Assembly: GCA_963714145.1 (NCBI GenBank)
Contig: OY970235.1
Span: forward strand, 3,410,001 to 3,474,000
DNA: 64,000 nucleotides
Direction: 5' to 3'
DNA from: JBBWZH01 sp035544115
Lineage (GTDB): Bacteria > Actinomycetota > Actinomycetes > Mycobacteriales > CADCTP01
In this document: piece by piece, positions 24,285-31,370 of the stretch
Numbering within the stretch: the stretch's first letter is position 1
Layout of the letters: every line of letters starts with the position of its first letter
Notes under the pieces: generated by a model
The model's database searches: none
Told to the model about the DNA's origin: nothing
What the model saw: only the letters and a program-made list of their open reading frames with translations
Translations under genes and position numbers: made by a program

Positions 24285-25004
24285 TCAGGGGTGATGCTTC
24301 AGTTGGCAACCGTCGATCCAACGGGCAAGGACGCTGAGCGCGGCGAGGTACTCGAGCGCGATCTGCTCGGACCAGTCAGGCCCGTGCTCGTGTGCCGCCG
24401 GGTTGCGGATGCCGGCGAAGCAACCTTCGGCGAACGGCCGGAGCGCCCTGTTGCGGTCCTTGATGGTCAGGTCGGTCGGATCGCCTGGCAATTGCAGGTA
24501 GGGCTGGCCGGGCTTCGGCCTGTCAGCCGTGAGGACCAGGTTCATCAGGTCGGTATCGGATTTATCCCGACGGCCGACCTTGGTCTGTGTATGCGCGTTG
24601 ATGGACTTGGCCGCCGCCTCGACCGCTTCACGGTAGTGCTTGGTTTCCCAGAGGGTCTGGGCTGCGCTCCATACCCAGGGATGGAAGCGGTCGGCAGGAA
24701 GGTACGGAGCGTCCGGTACGAGGTTCGCTACCCACTCATCCTGCTTGTCGAGGATTCCAAGTCCCCTCTGGAGGGCGTACACAGCAGCCTGTCTCTCGGG
24801 TCTACCGAAGTCGAAGTCGAAGTTGGCGAGAGCCGGATCGAGGCTTCGGAGGACCTCCTTGACGGTCGGCTCAAGGTGTCGGAGTTTCGGCGCCAGGTCC
24901 GGCTTCAGAGCGGTATAGCCCGCGCCCGCGCCAGTGCGGGACAGGTGCTCCTGCAGGATGTCGAGGTACTCCTGCAACTGGCGCCGCATCCACTCCCGAT
25001 TCAC
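24285..25004 (-). CDS. Ymh/TIGR02391-family protein with a HEPN-like motif
   Basis: 239 residues on the strand opposite to the early operon. The C-terminal two thirds match the Ymh (TIGR02391) family: WETKHYREAVEAAAKSINAH, then KDRNRALRPFAEGCFAGIRNPAAHEH. The RNPAAH run fits the R-x4-6-H signature of HEPN ribonucleases. This family is known from phages, plasmids and restriction loci. Its isolated, reversed position and visibly lower GC than its neighbours mark it as a later cargo insertion; an anti-phage or abortive-infection role is plausible but inferred. Between the methyltransferase stop and this gene (24175-24284) lies only an unmatched frame remnant. Confidence 0.7.
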   Translation of the reverse strand: MNREWMRRQLQEYLDILQEHLSRTGAGAGYTALKPDLAPKLRHLEPTVKEVLRSLDPALANFDFDFGRPERQAAVYALQRGLGILDKQDEWVANLVPDAPYLPADRFHPWVWSAAQTLWETKHYREAVEAAAKSINAHTQTKVGRRDKSDTDLMNLVLTADRPKPGQPYLQLPGDPTDLTIKDRNRALRPFAEGCFAGIRNPAAHEHGPDWSEQIALEYLAALSVLARWIDGCQLKHHP

Positions 25005-25069
25005 GCCGGCACTCTATGTGATCGGGTCAGCGCCCGACACGGTCCGGCCGTCACGACCGGCGGTCGCCG

Positions 25070-26170
25070 ATGATCCAGCGCACAATTCCGGTCGCCGCCC
25101 TGCTCGCCGTGTTGGAGGCCGAACCCGACCCGACCGCTGCACTAGCAGCGCTCCGCCGGCTGCTCGCCTCCGATGAGACCCCCGACGACCGCCGCCGCCG
25201 ACTGACCCGCGAGCGCGTCGCCCGCTGGAGAGCTGCCCGTCGCTCATCCACAGCGGCCGTCCACAGCGTTACACCAGCACCAGCCCGCGCGATCCACTCG
25301 GTAACGCGAGTAGTGCCCCCAGCATCGAGGTCCACGCCTACGACCAGCACCGATGCACCGGGCGACGTCACCGGTAACGCGTTACAGCGTTACCCCCCGG
25401 ACCCCCAGGCGCTCACACCCCCTTCGGGGGGTGTGAGCGAGCCGCCGCGTGACGCCGACAGCGTTACACCGATCGACCTCGCCGACAGCACCGACCGCAT
25501 CGCGACCCGCGCCGGCCAGATCCGGTTCGGCCGGGCCGCCGTCGGGCTGCGGGCCCGCAAGCGCGATTGGTCGGACGAGCGCTGCTCGGCCGCCGTCGCC
25601 GCCGCGGTCGACCAGCACCAGGTCGACGCCGACACCTGCTGGCGTGCCCTGGCCTGGCTCGCGGCACAGCCCGGCACCCGCGCGCCCGGCCTGCTGCGCA
25701 CCGCCCTGCCGCGGGCCCTCGCCGCGATCGAACGGAGCTCGCCACGAACGAACAGCGCACCGAGGAGACGCAGTGGGCCCGCTACTGCGCCGAGCACCCG
25801 TTCACGCCGGAGGACGGACCCGGCTCCTGCCCCGACTGCCGAGAGGAGTGACCCGTGGACCCGGAGCTCTACGACGCCGACCACGTCGAGCGCTGCGGCG
25901 TTGTCCTCGTCAGCGGCGGCGAGCTCTGCGCCGAGGAGCTCGTCACCGACGGGGCCGGCCAGCAGCTCGGCTGCCCTGTCCATGACACGCCCTGGCCCGA
26001 CTGGGCCGTCAGCCCCTGACGACCCCTTCCAGCTGGCCCTGCCGCTCGACCTGCTCAGCGGCTACCAGCAGGCCCGGGCGTTCTGTGAGCGCCGTTGGGG
26101 CCGGCCACCCGACCCCAGCAGAGCCACACCCGCCTACCGACCAGCACGACGGAGGACAGCAGTCGCATGA
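25070..26170 (+). CDS. Replication-region protein with repeat-encoded Val-Thr motifs
   Basis: The frame from ATG 25070 encodes a basic N-terminus (RRRLTRERVARWRAARR), a middle with SVTP, SVTR, DVTGNALQRYP and SVTP motifs, and a helical part ending LLRTALPRALAAIERSS near base 25740. Similar proteins sit at the replication locus of actinobacterial phages. No stop codon occurs until 26170; from about 25745 the composition becomes Ser/Thr/Pro-rich and two small genes fit other frames, so the true C-terminus is uncertain. The last 62 residues (from ATG 25982, with PFQLALPLDLLSGYQQARAF) look like a separate small protein. Confidence 0.5.
   Translation: MIQRTIPVAALLAVLEAEPDPTAALAALRRLLASDETPDDRRRRLTRERVARWRAARRSSTAAVHSVTPAPARAIHSVTRVVPPASRSTPTTSTDAPGDVTGNALQRYPPDPQALTPPSGGVSEPPRDADSVTPIDLADSTDRIATRAGQIRFGRAAVGLRARKRDWSDERCSAAVAAAVDQHQVDADTCWRALAWLAAQPGTRAPGLLRTALPRALAAIERSSPRTNSAPRRRSGPATAPSTRSRRRTDPAPAPTAERSDPWTRSSTTPTTSSAAALSSSAAASSAPRSSSPTGPASSSAALSMTRPGPTGPSAPDDPFQLALPLDLLSGYQQARAFCERRWGRPPDPSRATPAYRPARRRTAVA
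25265..25470. other. Iteron-like repeats and perfect hairpin: candidate replication origin
   Basis: The motif AGCGTTAC (or its complement GTAACGC) occurs at 25265, 25301, 25374, 25386 and 25460; the third copy forms the palindrome GTAACGCGTTAC (25374-25385). Between copies lies a perfect 12-bp inverted repeat, GCTCACACCCCC with its complement, around a TTCG loop (25411-25438). All are inside the 25070 gene. Lambda-type phages also place the origin inside the initiator gene. The repeats also encode Val-Thr, so protein-level selection is an alternative. Confidence 0.45.
25744..25851 (+). CDS. Small Cys-containing frame without a normal start codon
   Basis: A 35-codon frame reading TNEQRTEETQWARYCAEHPF and ending with CPDCREE, whose composition is like a genuine phage zinc-ribbon peptide. 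The first plausible codon is ACG at 25744, where an ATG would be expected (a single C-for-T change). Either a mutated start or a non-standard one. It lies inside the 25070 frame. Confidence 0.35.
   Translation, partial: TNEQRTEETQWARYCAEHPFTPEDGPGSCPDCREE
25855..26019 (+). CDS. Small Cys-containing protein
   Basis: 54 residues from GTG 25855, with a GAGAGGAG site just upstream that overlaps the preceding small frame's stop. Contains RCGVVLVSGGELCAEELV and GCPVHDTPWPDW: three Cys and a His in a likely metal-binding arrangement. Unknown function. Confidence 0.5.
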   Translation: MDPELYDADHVERCGVVLVSGGELCAEELVTDGAGQQLGCPVHDTPWPDWAVSP

Positions 26171-26673
26171 CCAGTAACGCCATACGGATCGCCCAGGCCG
26201 GGATGCAGCAGACCGTGTACCTCGACGACCGGGACATCAGCGGCGCCCTGCGCGGCATCACGGTGCGGATGGAGGCGGGCGAGACGCCACAGGTCGAGCT
26301 GGGCCTGCGCGTCTTCCAGATGCTGGCTACCGCCGGCAAGACCGAGGTCCACATCGCCGACGCGACACGCGAGCTGCTGACCCGCTTCGGCTGGATCCTG
26401 CCCACCGCCGGCACTGGCAACGCGCGGATCGTCGCCGAGCGCCTCCGGCAGATCGGGCAGGGCTGGACGGCCGAGCACGACGACCACCACCACCTCGGCC
26501 AGCTCCTCGACGCCGCGCTCTTCTACCTCGATGAGTCTGTCTCCGCAGCCGAGTGGCCCTGGGACGAGCTGCCCAGCAGCCGCGGTGACGACCGGGTCGC
26601 CGACCTCACCAAGGCCGGCGCACTCATCGCCGCCGAGATCGACCGCCTTCTGCGCGCCCGGGGGCAGGCATGA
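26167..26673 (+). CDS. Unknown phage protein with conserved EHDDHHHLG segment
   Basis: 168 residues from the ATG at 26167, which has a GGAGGA site (an in-frame ATG at 26095 lacks one). Two parts: an N-terminal region ending TEVHIADATRELLTRFGWIL, and a C-terminal helical domain with GWTAEHDDHHHLGQLLDAA, WPWDELPSS and DLTKAGALIAAEIDRLLR. The second part is found as a free-standing protein in many phages; function unknown. Confidence 0.6.
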   Translation: MTSNAIRIAQAGMQQTVYLDDRDISGALRGITVRMEAGETPQVELGLRVFQMLATAGKTEVHIADATRELLTRFGWILPTAGTGNARIVAERLRQIGQGWTAEHDDHHHLGQLLDAALFYLDESVSAAEWPWDELPSSRGDDRVADLTKAGALIAAEIDRLLRARGQA

Positions 26674-26981
26674 GCGACGAACCCGTCGACGGCTGGGTGA
26701 TCCTGGAGCTGTTCGGCCACCGCCGCCTCGCCGGCTATCTGAGCGAGGTCGAGCTCGCCGGCAGCACCTTCCTCCGGCTCACCATCCCGGACGCCGACCC
26801 GACCAAGCCGCCACGAGCGACCCAGGACTACCAGCCCACCGCCGTATACGGCATCACCTGGACCACCGAGGAGGTCGCCCGCAAGGTCGCCGCCCGCTCC
26901 CAGCCCGCACCTGTCGCCCAGTGGGAGCTGGATCGGCCCGCCGCTGAGGAGTTCGACCCCGGCCCGCAGGTGCGGTTCTGA
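26670..26981 (+). CDS. Conserved phage hypothetical protein
   Basis: 103 residues starting at ATG 26670, 4-bp overlap. The GWVILELFGHRRLAGYLSEV segment and the VYGITWTTEEVARKV helix define a frequent actinobacterial phage protein without known function. Confidence 0.6.
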   Translation: MSDEPVDGWVILELFGHRRLAGYLSEVELAGSTFLRLTIPDADPTKPPRATQDYQPTAVYGITWTTEEVARKVAARSQPAPVAQWELDRPAAEEFDPGPQVRF

Positions 26982-27436
26982 TGGCAGCGAACACCGAGCA
27001 CGCCGCCGCGCTGTCGGTCATCCGCGGCCGTGACGGCCGCCGCTACGCCGCGGTCGGCGACATCGTCGCGATGCTGCTGGAGATGGCCCACGTCACCGAC
27101 GGCAGCACCCAGTCGGCAGGCGAGGCCCTGCGCCTGGTCGCCGACGCCTTCATCCCGGCCGCCGGCACCGGCGAGATCTTCCCCGACGCACCCGCCGACA
27201 CCCCGCGGCCCTGCACGGCCTGCCGGCAGCCCGTCCGCTCCTACCCCCGCCTCGGCGAAGGCACCATCGTGCTCGACTCCGACAAGACCCCCTACGGCAA
27301 GTGGATGGTCCTGCGCACCGTCGGCGGCTACCGCGCCGTCCCCTACGACCACACCCGCCACGGCCAGCTGAACGTCGCCCGCTACCGCGAGCACCTTCAC
27401 CCGGCGATCACCACCCCGGGCGGCACCGATGGCTGA
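26981..27436 (+). CDS. Unknown protein with CxxC motif
   Basis: 151 residues; ATG 26981 overlaps the previous stop by 1 bp. Helical N-terminal domain (YAAVGDIVAMLLEMAHVTDG), a central CTACRQPV pair, then a beta-rich part. No family recognised. Confidence 0.5.
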   Translation: MAANTEHAAALSVIRGRDGRRYAAVGDIVAMLLEMAHVTDGSTQSAGEALRLVADAFIPAAGTGEIFPDAPADTPRPCTACRQPVRSYPRLGEGTIVLDSDKTPYGKWMVLRTVGGYRAVPYDHTRHGQLNVARYREHLHPAITTPGGTDG

Positions 27437-27620
27437 CCTACCCTCCGCCCCTTGTGGCGGTGTGACCGAGATCGGCTCCGACCGCGACGCCAAACTGGTA
27501 TCCGCGTCCTGCACCTGCGGTTGGGCCGAGGTCACCAGCTACGCCCGGCCCACCGGTGAGCCCGTCGGCCTCCGGCTCGTTCGGCTCAAGGCCGACCTGC
27601 ACCAGGCAGGCCAGCGGTGA
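27429..27620 (+). CDS. Small Cys-containing protein
   Basis: 63 residues with SASCTCGWAEVTSYARP, a pattern of small phage proteins that bind zinc and are thought to be DNA-associated. Overlaps the previous gene by 8 bp. Confidence 0.5.
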   Translation: MADLPSAPCGGVTEIGSDRDAKLVSASCTCGWAEVTSYARPTGEPVGLRLVRLKADLHQAGQR

Positions 27621-27748
27621 TCCGCCAGCTCGCCGAGATGCGCTGCCACCTCCGCATCCTCATCGCCGCCGCCCGCGGCCGGCCGGCCCCGCAGCACCTG
27701 GCCGGCTGCGGCCCTGCTCACCGCGCCTACTGGATCAGCCACCGATGA
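27617..27748 (+). CDS. Very small basic protein
   Basis: 43 residues from GTG 27617, overlapping its upstream neighbour by 4 bp and its downstream neighbour by 4 bp. Arg/His/Cys-rich (MRCHLRILIAAARGR, HLAGCGPAH). Supported mainly by the tight overlaps. Confidence 0.4.
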   Translation: MIRQLAEMRCHLRILIAAARGRPAPQHLAGCGPAHRAYWISHR

Positions 27749-28615
27749 CCCGCCTACAGGCTGCCCTCGCCGACATCGCCTGGCTCGACGAACACTGGCC
27801 CATGCTGGTCGAGACCCGCCTCCCCGGCACCGCCCGGCCCTGGCGCCAGACCGACCTGTCCCCACAGCACCGGGAGCAGCTCGACGCCGAGGCCCGGGCC
27901 GAGCAGCTCGACCGGGCCGAGCTCGCACCGGGTGAAACCCCGGCACCGGTCCACGTCGACGTCCTGGACGTGCTGTCGGAACTGACGATCTGGGCCGACC
28001 AGTACGCGGAAGGCACGGCGACCGCGGCCGGCTGCCGGCTCATCCTGCCGCCGGCGCCGAGCGCGTACGCCGACCCGCGCTCATACCTCGCCCACCTGGC
28101 GATGCACCTGGCCGACCTCGACGACGACCTGGCGCACACTGTCGCCGACCAAGCTGGCCACGCACCGCCGGGCCGCCGCTGGTGCCCTCCGGCTGGTCTA
28201 CGACGGCCAGCGCCTGGCCGCAGCCTGCCCCTGGTGCCACCAGGACCGCGCCCTGGTCGTCCGCATCCCCGACAGCGACCGCCTGCCCATGCTCGTCGTC
28301 TGTCAGTCGGACCGAGCCTGCGAGCCCCCCGAGCGCGACTGCGGCACCTGGGTACGCGGCCGGCCGGCCTGGCCCTGGAACGAATGGGACTGGCTGGGCC
28401 AGCGGATCCACCACGCCGACACCCAGCAACCCGCGCCAGCCCGGCCGGGCGCCGGGGCGCTCAAGGTCGCCCGGCAGCCCCAGGACGGCTGCTGGCTCTG
28501 GCAGGGCGCCACCGCCGACCTACCCGACGCCGACGCCATCCGGCTCTGCGGCCGGCTCTGCGTCCGGCCTGACCACCTCGCGCGCCACGCCGAGGACCAA
28601 CAGCATGCTTGCTGA
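27745..28615 (+). pseudogene. Frameshifted phage gene with zinc-ribbon and HNH-like tail
   Basis: The frame from ATG 27745 makes sense to about 28150 (MTRLQAALADIAWLDEH to LDDDLAHTVADQ). A sensible protein then continues one frame over, LATHRRAAAGALRLVYDG, then CPWCHQDRALVVRI, RDCGTWVRGRPAWPWNEWDW, and a GCWLWQGATADLPDA tail with RLCGRLCVRPDHLARH. Removing one A from the GACCAAGCTGG at about 28148-28157 restores a single frame. The C-terminus resembles a shortened HNH module of phage proteins. Real mutation or sequence error cannot be told apart here. Confidence 0.6.
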
Positions 28616-28621
28616 CCGGCC

Positions 28622-28630
28622 TGTGGATAA
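28622..28630 (-). promoter_or_regulatory. Perfect DnaA box
   Basis: TGTGGATAA reads TTATCCACA on the minus strand, the classic DnaA box, just after the frameshifted gene. It is single, so a role in replication of the element is uncertain; a weaker copy (ATATCCACA) lies near 30672. Confidence 0.35.
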
Positions 28631-28696
28631 GTGATGATCTCCGCACGCGAAGCATGCCCTGACGCCGCCGGGCAGCGCATGAACCGCGCCTACTCT

Positions 28697-28722
28697 GCTT
28701 ATCCGCTATAGGTAGGATAAGC
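28697..28722. promoter_or_regulatory. Inverted-repeat operator in front of the PadR-like gene
   Basis: GCTTATCC (28697-28704) and GGATAAGC (28715-28722) are perfect arms separated by 10 bp, ending two bases before the ATG of the PadR-like gene. Spacing and AT content fit an autoregulatory operator, with TATAGGT in the spacer as a possible -10. Confidence 0.6.
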
Positions 28723-28724
28723 GC

Positions 28725-29078
28725 ATGAGCGACTTGAGGAGGATCACCGAGCCCACCCTCGACGTCCTCGAAGTGCTCCTCAGAGCACTGGTGGACGGCG
28801 AAGAAGTGCACGGCTGGGTGATCATGAAGGCGACCAAGCGGTCCGGGCCGACGGTCTACGGAGCGCTCGATCGCCTCGAAGACGCTGAGTGGATCACGGG
28901 CCGATGGGAAGCCGAGCCAAGTACACCGGGCAAGCCCCGCCGCCGTCTCTACCAGCTCACGAGTTCTGGCACGACACAGGCACGCGCACTGGTCACCGAG
29001 CGACGGCCGGTAGCCGCAGGTTCACGATCGACGAGTCACCGCCGAGGTCCAGTCCGTCCAATTGCTGAGGGCCGATGA
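28725..29078 (+). CDS. PadR-like winged-helix regulator
   Basis: 117 residues. The segment TLDVLEVLLRALVDGEEVHG, followed by WVIMKATKRSGPTVYGALDRLEDAEWI and RRRLYQLTSSG, is the PadR winged helix (DNA-binding helix plus wing). The C-terminal tail is short, without the usual long dimerisation helix. Its 4-bp overlap with a membrane protein gene and the palindrome at its start suggest autoregulation of a two-gene unit. Confidence 0.7.
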   Translation: MSDLRRITEPTLDVLEVLLRALVDGEEVHGWVIMKATKRSGPTVYGALDRLEDAEWITGRWEAEPSTPGKPRRRLYQLTSSGTTQARALVTERRPVAAGSRSTSHRRGPVRPIAEGR

Positions 29079-29584
29079 TGCCCTGGCTTTACTGGCTCGG
29101 CGGGCTCGGACTGGCACTTCTGCTCAACGTCGTGAGCAACGATGTCGGCGATTGGCTCGCTTGGCTGGCTAACCGCCTGGTGTCCACAGCAGCAACCTGG
29201 CGCTATCACGACCGGCCCGAGCGTGCGGCCATCCGCAGGGAGGAGTTCGCCGCGATCCTAGAGGCCCGTCCAGGTAACCTGCTCAAACTCGCGACGGCGA
29301 TCGGGTTTGCCGCATCAGCAACACCGAAGATCGTGATCGTGAAGCTCCGACGGACTCGTCTCGGTCGTCGACGAAACAAGGCGCTCGTCGACAAGAACAG
29401 TTCGGGCTGGGTCGACATGATGCTTCAGGAGCAAGTAGCAATCCACTGGTCTCGCCGACGCCAATTTCGGAAGCAGCAGAGGGAGCTGGATGAGCTACAG
29501 GCACTCCTAACGATAGGCGAGCAGATGTACGCGCAAATCCGCGCGGACGAGCGCGATCGGCACCCCGAGAGACCATCCAGCTAA
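29075..29584 (+). CDS. Membrane protein coupled to the PadR-like gene
   Basis: 169 residues. One N-terminal transmembrane helix (WLYWLGGLGLALLLNVVSND), a basic helical region with a possible second hydrophobic stretch (LATAIGFAASATPKIVIVKL), and a charged coiled-coil tail (RRQFRKQQRELDELQALLT). Lower GC than the surrounding genes. Function unknown; regulation by the PadR-like protein is inferred from the overlap. Confidence 0.55.
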   Translation: MMPWLYWLGGLGLALLLNVVSNDVGDWLAWLANRLVSTAATWRYHDRPERAAIRREEFAAILEARPGNLLKLATAIGFAASATPKIVIVKLRRTRLGRRRNKALVDKNSSGWVDMMLQEQVAIHWSRRRQFRKQQRELDELQALLTIGEQMYAQIRADERDRHPERPSS

Positions 29585-29967
29585 TGCCCCGGGCGCTGAC
29601 CGTCTGTCCGGTCCCCTGCTGTGCGGAGCTGACGGCCGGCGGTCGCTGTGAGCAGCACCGCCGAGCCGCCGAACGGACCCGCGGCTCAGCTCGCCAGCGC
29701 GGCTACGGTCGCGAGCACGAGACCCGGTTCCGTCCAGGCGTACTACTGCGCAACCCGCTGTGTGTCTGCACCGACGAGAGCCACGACCACGGTCCCCGCT
29801 GCCTGGCTCAGTCCACCGTCGCCGACCACCATCCCCGCGACCGCCGCCAGCTCGTCGCGCTGCACCTCGACCCGAACGACCCCCAGTACGGTCGAGGCCT
29901 GTGCGCCCCGTGCCACGACCGGCACACCGCCCAGGCGCAGCCGGGAGGATGGCACCGTGAACCGTGA
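29584..29967 (+). CDS. HNH endonuclease
   Basis: 127 residues. Cys/His pairs (CPVPCC, C-x-QH), the WPxxRxxxL-like start RTRGSARQRGYGREH, NPLCVCT, and the HNH core VADHHPRDRRQLVALHLDPND with the later CAPCHDRHTA. In phages this type of HNH protein sits directly before the small and large terminase genes and assists DNA packaging. Here no terminase follows; the next gene is a small unknown, so the packaging module appears to have been lost at this point. Confidence 0.85.
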   Translation: MPRALTVCPVPCCAELTAGGRCEQHRRAAERTRGSARQRGYGREHETRFRPGVLLRNPLCVCTDESHDHGPRCLAQSTVADHHPRDRRQLVALHLDPNDPQYGRGLCAPCHDRHTAQAQPGGWHREP

Positions 29968-30232
29968 GCAGCGGCGCCAGCTCGACCGGCAGGCACGCAG
30001 GGCTGCCGGCAGGCAGGCGCCGCCCGGCAGCCGGCCGCGGCGCACTGACGAGCTGCAGCCTGGTGACGTGGTGGTCGGCACCGCGGCGAGCGGGGACTAC
30101 CCGGAGCCGAAGACACTGGCCGCGCTCGACCCAGCACCCGAGCACTCGGTGCGGACCGATGCGTACTGGCTGACCTGGCAGGTGGGTGGGCGGCAGGTGT
30201 ACTACGGCGACACCGTGGTGTACATCAGGTAA
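29957..30232 (+). CDS. Unknown small phage protein
   Basis: 91 residues from GTG 29957 (site GGGAGG), overlapping the HNH gene by 11 bp. A basic N-terminal helix (NREQRRQLDRQARRAAGRQA) precedes a beta-rich part ending VGGRQVYYGDTVVYIR. No known function. Confidence 0.5.
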   Translation: MNREQRRQLDRQARRAAGRQAPPGSRPRRTDELQPGDVVVGTAASGDYPEPKTLAALDPAPEHSVRTDAYWLTWQVGGRQVYYGDTVVYIR

Positions 30233-30482
30233 TAGCTTTGCGCCCGGCCGCATTGATGTTGCCGAGGCGAGTTCGCCAGGTGGCGCTGAACCGTTGATCC
30301 TGAATCCGGATGGTGTAGGTCAGCGTCGAGCCGTATGACCGACACGGTACGGGCAAGCCCTCGAAGACGTCGCCCGGGAACGGACTGGGTAGGTCGTGTG
30401 CGTGCCACTGCCCGCAGGAGCAGGGCACCATGACTGCGCCGCGGCGAGCGATGTAGCCGCGAAGCACCCGGGTAGAGGACAT
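30225..30482 (-). CDS. Small Cys/His-containing protein on the minus strand
   Basis: 85 residues if started at the ATG at 30482; the frame is open further upstream but becomes Pro/Arg-rich. Contains VPCSCGQWHAHDLPSPFPG and a beta-rich C-terminus (LTYTIRIQDQRFSATWR). AT content is higher than in the neighbours. Convergent with the gene before it by 8 bp. Weak start signal. Confidence 0.4.
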   Translation of the reverse strand: MSSTRVLRGYIARRGAVMVPCSCGQWHAHDLPSPFPGDVFEGLPVPCRSYGSTLTYTIRIQDQRFSATWRTRLGNINAAGRKAIT

Positions 30483-30539
30483 GCCGCGAGGGTTACACAC
30501 CGTGGTACGGCCGGGGCTATGGGGTGGGGGATGCCCCCT

Positions 30540-30656
30540 ATGTCCGTTTCGGCCGGGACCGCCCAACTGCTGGCCATCTACCGCGGCACGGCGAACCTGC
30601 CGGTGGCCAAAGACTTCCGCACCTTCTCGGCCCGGATCTACGGCCTCGGGTTCTGA
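30540..30656 (+). CDS. Tiny open frame, possibly real
   Basis: 38 residues (MSVSAGTAQLLAIYRGTANL, then VAKDFRTFSARIYGLGF) preceded by a G-rich stretch; another ATG in frame at 30531. Composition is protein-like and it precedes the lysis-region genes, but there is no other support. Confidence 0.3.
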   Translation: MSVSAGTAQLLAIYRGTANLPVAKDFRTFSARIYGLGF

Positions 30657-30709
30657 CCGTCCACACCGGATATCCACAGTGGACACCGCACTGGAGTTGA
30701 GGGGAGTCG

Positions 30710-30949
30710 ATGCCCGGATGGCTGTCCGCCCTGGTCGTCATGGTCAACCGGGTGGCGCTCCCCCTGGCTGGCGCGTACGGGATCCTCTTCGACCGGCCGC
30801 TGCAGCCCCTGCTGTCGATCATCTACGTGGTGATGATGGGCCTGCTGCCCGCCAGCGTCCTCGAGCGGATGCTCGCCGCCCGGGCCAGCACCGCACCGGG
30901 GGACGGCACGCCGCCGGACCCGCCGGCCCGGACACCCTCAGCGTCGTGA
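30710..30949 (+). CDS. Small membrane protein at the head of the lysis cassette
   Basis: 79 residues with two hydrophobic helices (about 2-23 and 33-50: LLSIIYVVMMGLLPASVL) and a short polar tail. A GGGGAG site precedes the ATG. Size, topology and position upstream of the endolysin suggest a holin-class or accessory lysis protein, by inference. Confidence 0.55.
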   Translation: MPGWLSALVVMVNRVALPLAGAYGILFDRPLQPLLSIIYVVMMGLLPASVLERMLAARASTAPGDGTPPDPPARTPSAS

Positions 30950-31029
30950 TGGGACGCTGGCCGATCACCGTCCCGCTGCTGCTGCTCCTGGCCGTCCTGC
31001 TGGCCCTGTACGCCGCGGGTGTCCGGTGA
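30949..31029 (+). CDS. 26-residue single-helix membrane peptide
   Basis: MGRWPITVPLLLLLAVLLAL and a short AAGVR end: one transmembrane helix and nothing else. ATG 30949 (GTG 30946 also in frame) overlaps the stop of the previous gene and the following GTG, so it is translated in the cassette. Could be a pinholin-like or regulatory peptide. Confidence 0.45.
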   Translation: MGRWPITVPLLLLLAVLLALYAAGVR

Positions 31030-31364
31030 CCGGCCCCCGCGCGGCCGCGCGGCGCTGGAGCAAGGTGACCGCCGCGGTACTGCTGCCCGCCGCCGTGCTG
31101 GGCCTGGTCGTCGACCGGATCGCCGGGGAATCCCAGCGCACCCACGACGTCGTGCAGTCCGCGGTCGCCGAACTCGAGCGCAGCATCCAGGCCGACTGCG
31201 ACTGGTACCGCGACCTGGGCACCGCACCCGTCCCGGCCACCAACACCCTCGGCCGCCGGCTCGTCCTCGACGCCCGCAACGCCTACGACGCCCGCTGCAC
31301 CAGCCGCTACGGCCCACTCCCACCACCGGTCCCCGCCACCCCGACCCCGAGCACCGGGAGGTAG
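31026..31364 (+). CDS. Anchored extracytoplasmic helical protein of the lysis cassette
   Basis: 112 residues: cytoplasmic Arg-rich start, transmembrane helix at 14-32 (VTAAVLLPAAVLGLVVDRIA), then a helical outer segment with two Cys and a Pro-rich end. The layout resembles a spanin or lysis-accessory protein but there is no outer membrane in this host group, so the role is open. Overlaps its neighbour by 4 bp. Confidence 0.5.
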   Translation: MTGPRAAARRWSKVTAAVLLPAAVLGLVVDRIAGESQRTHDVVQSAVAELERSIQADCDWYRDLGTAPVPATNTLGRRLVLDARNAYDARCTSRYGPLPPPVPATPTPSTGR

Positions 31365-31370
31365 CCGAGC

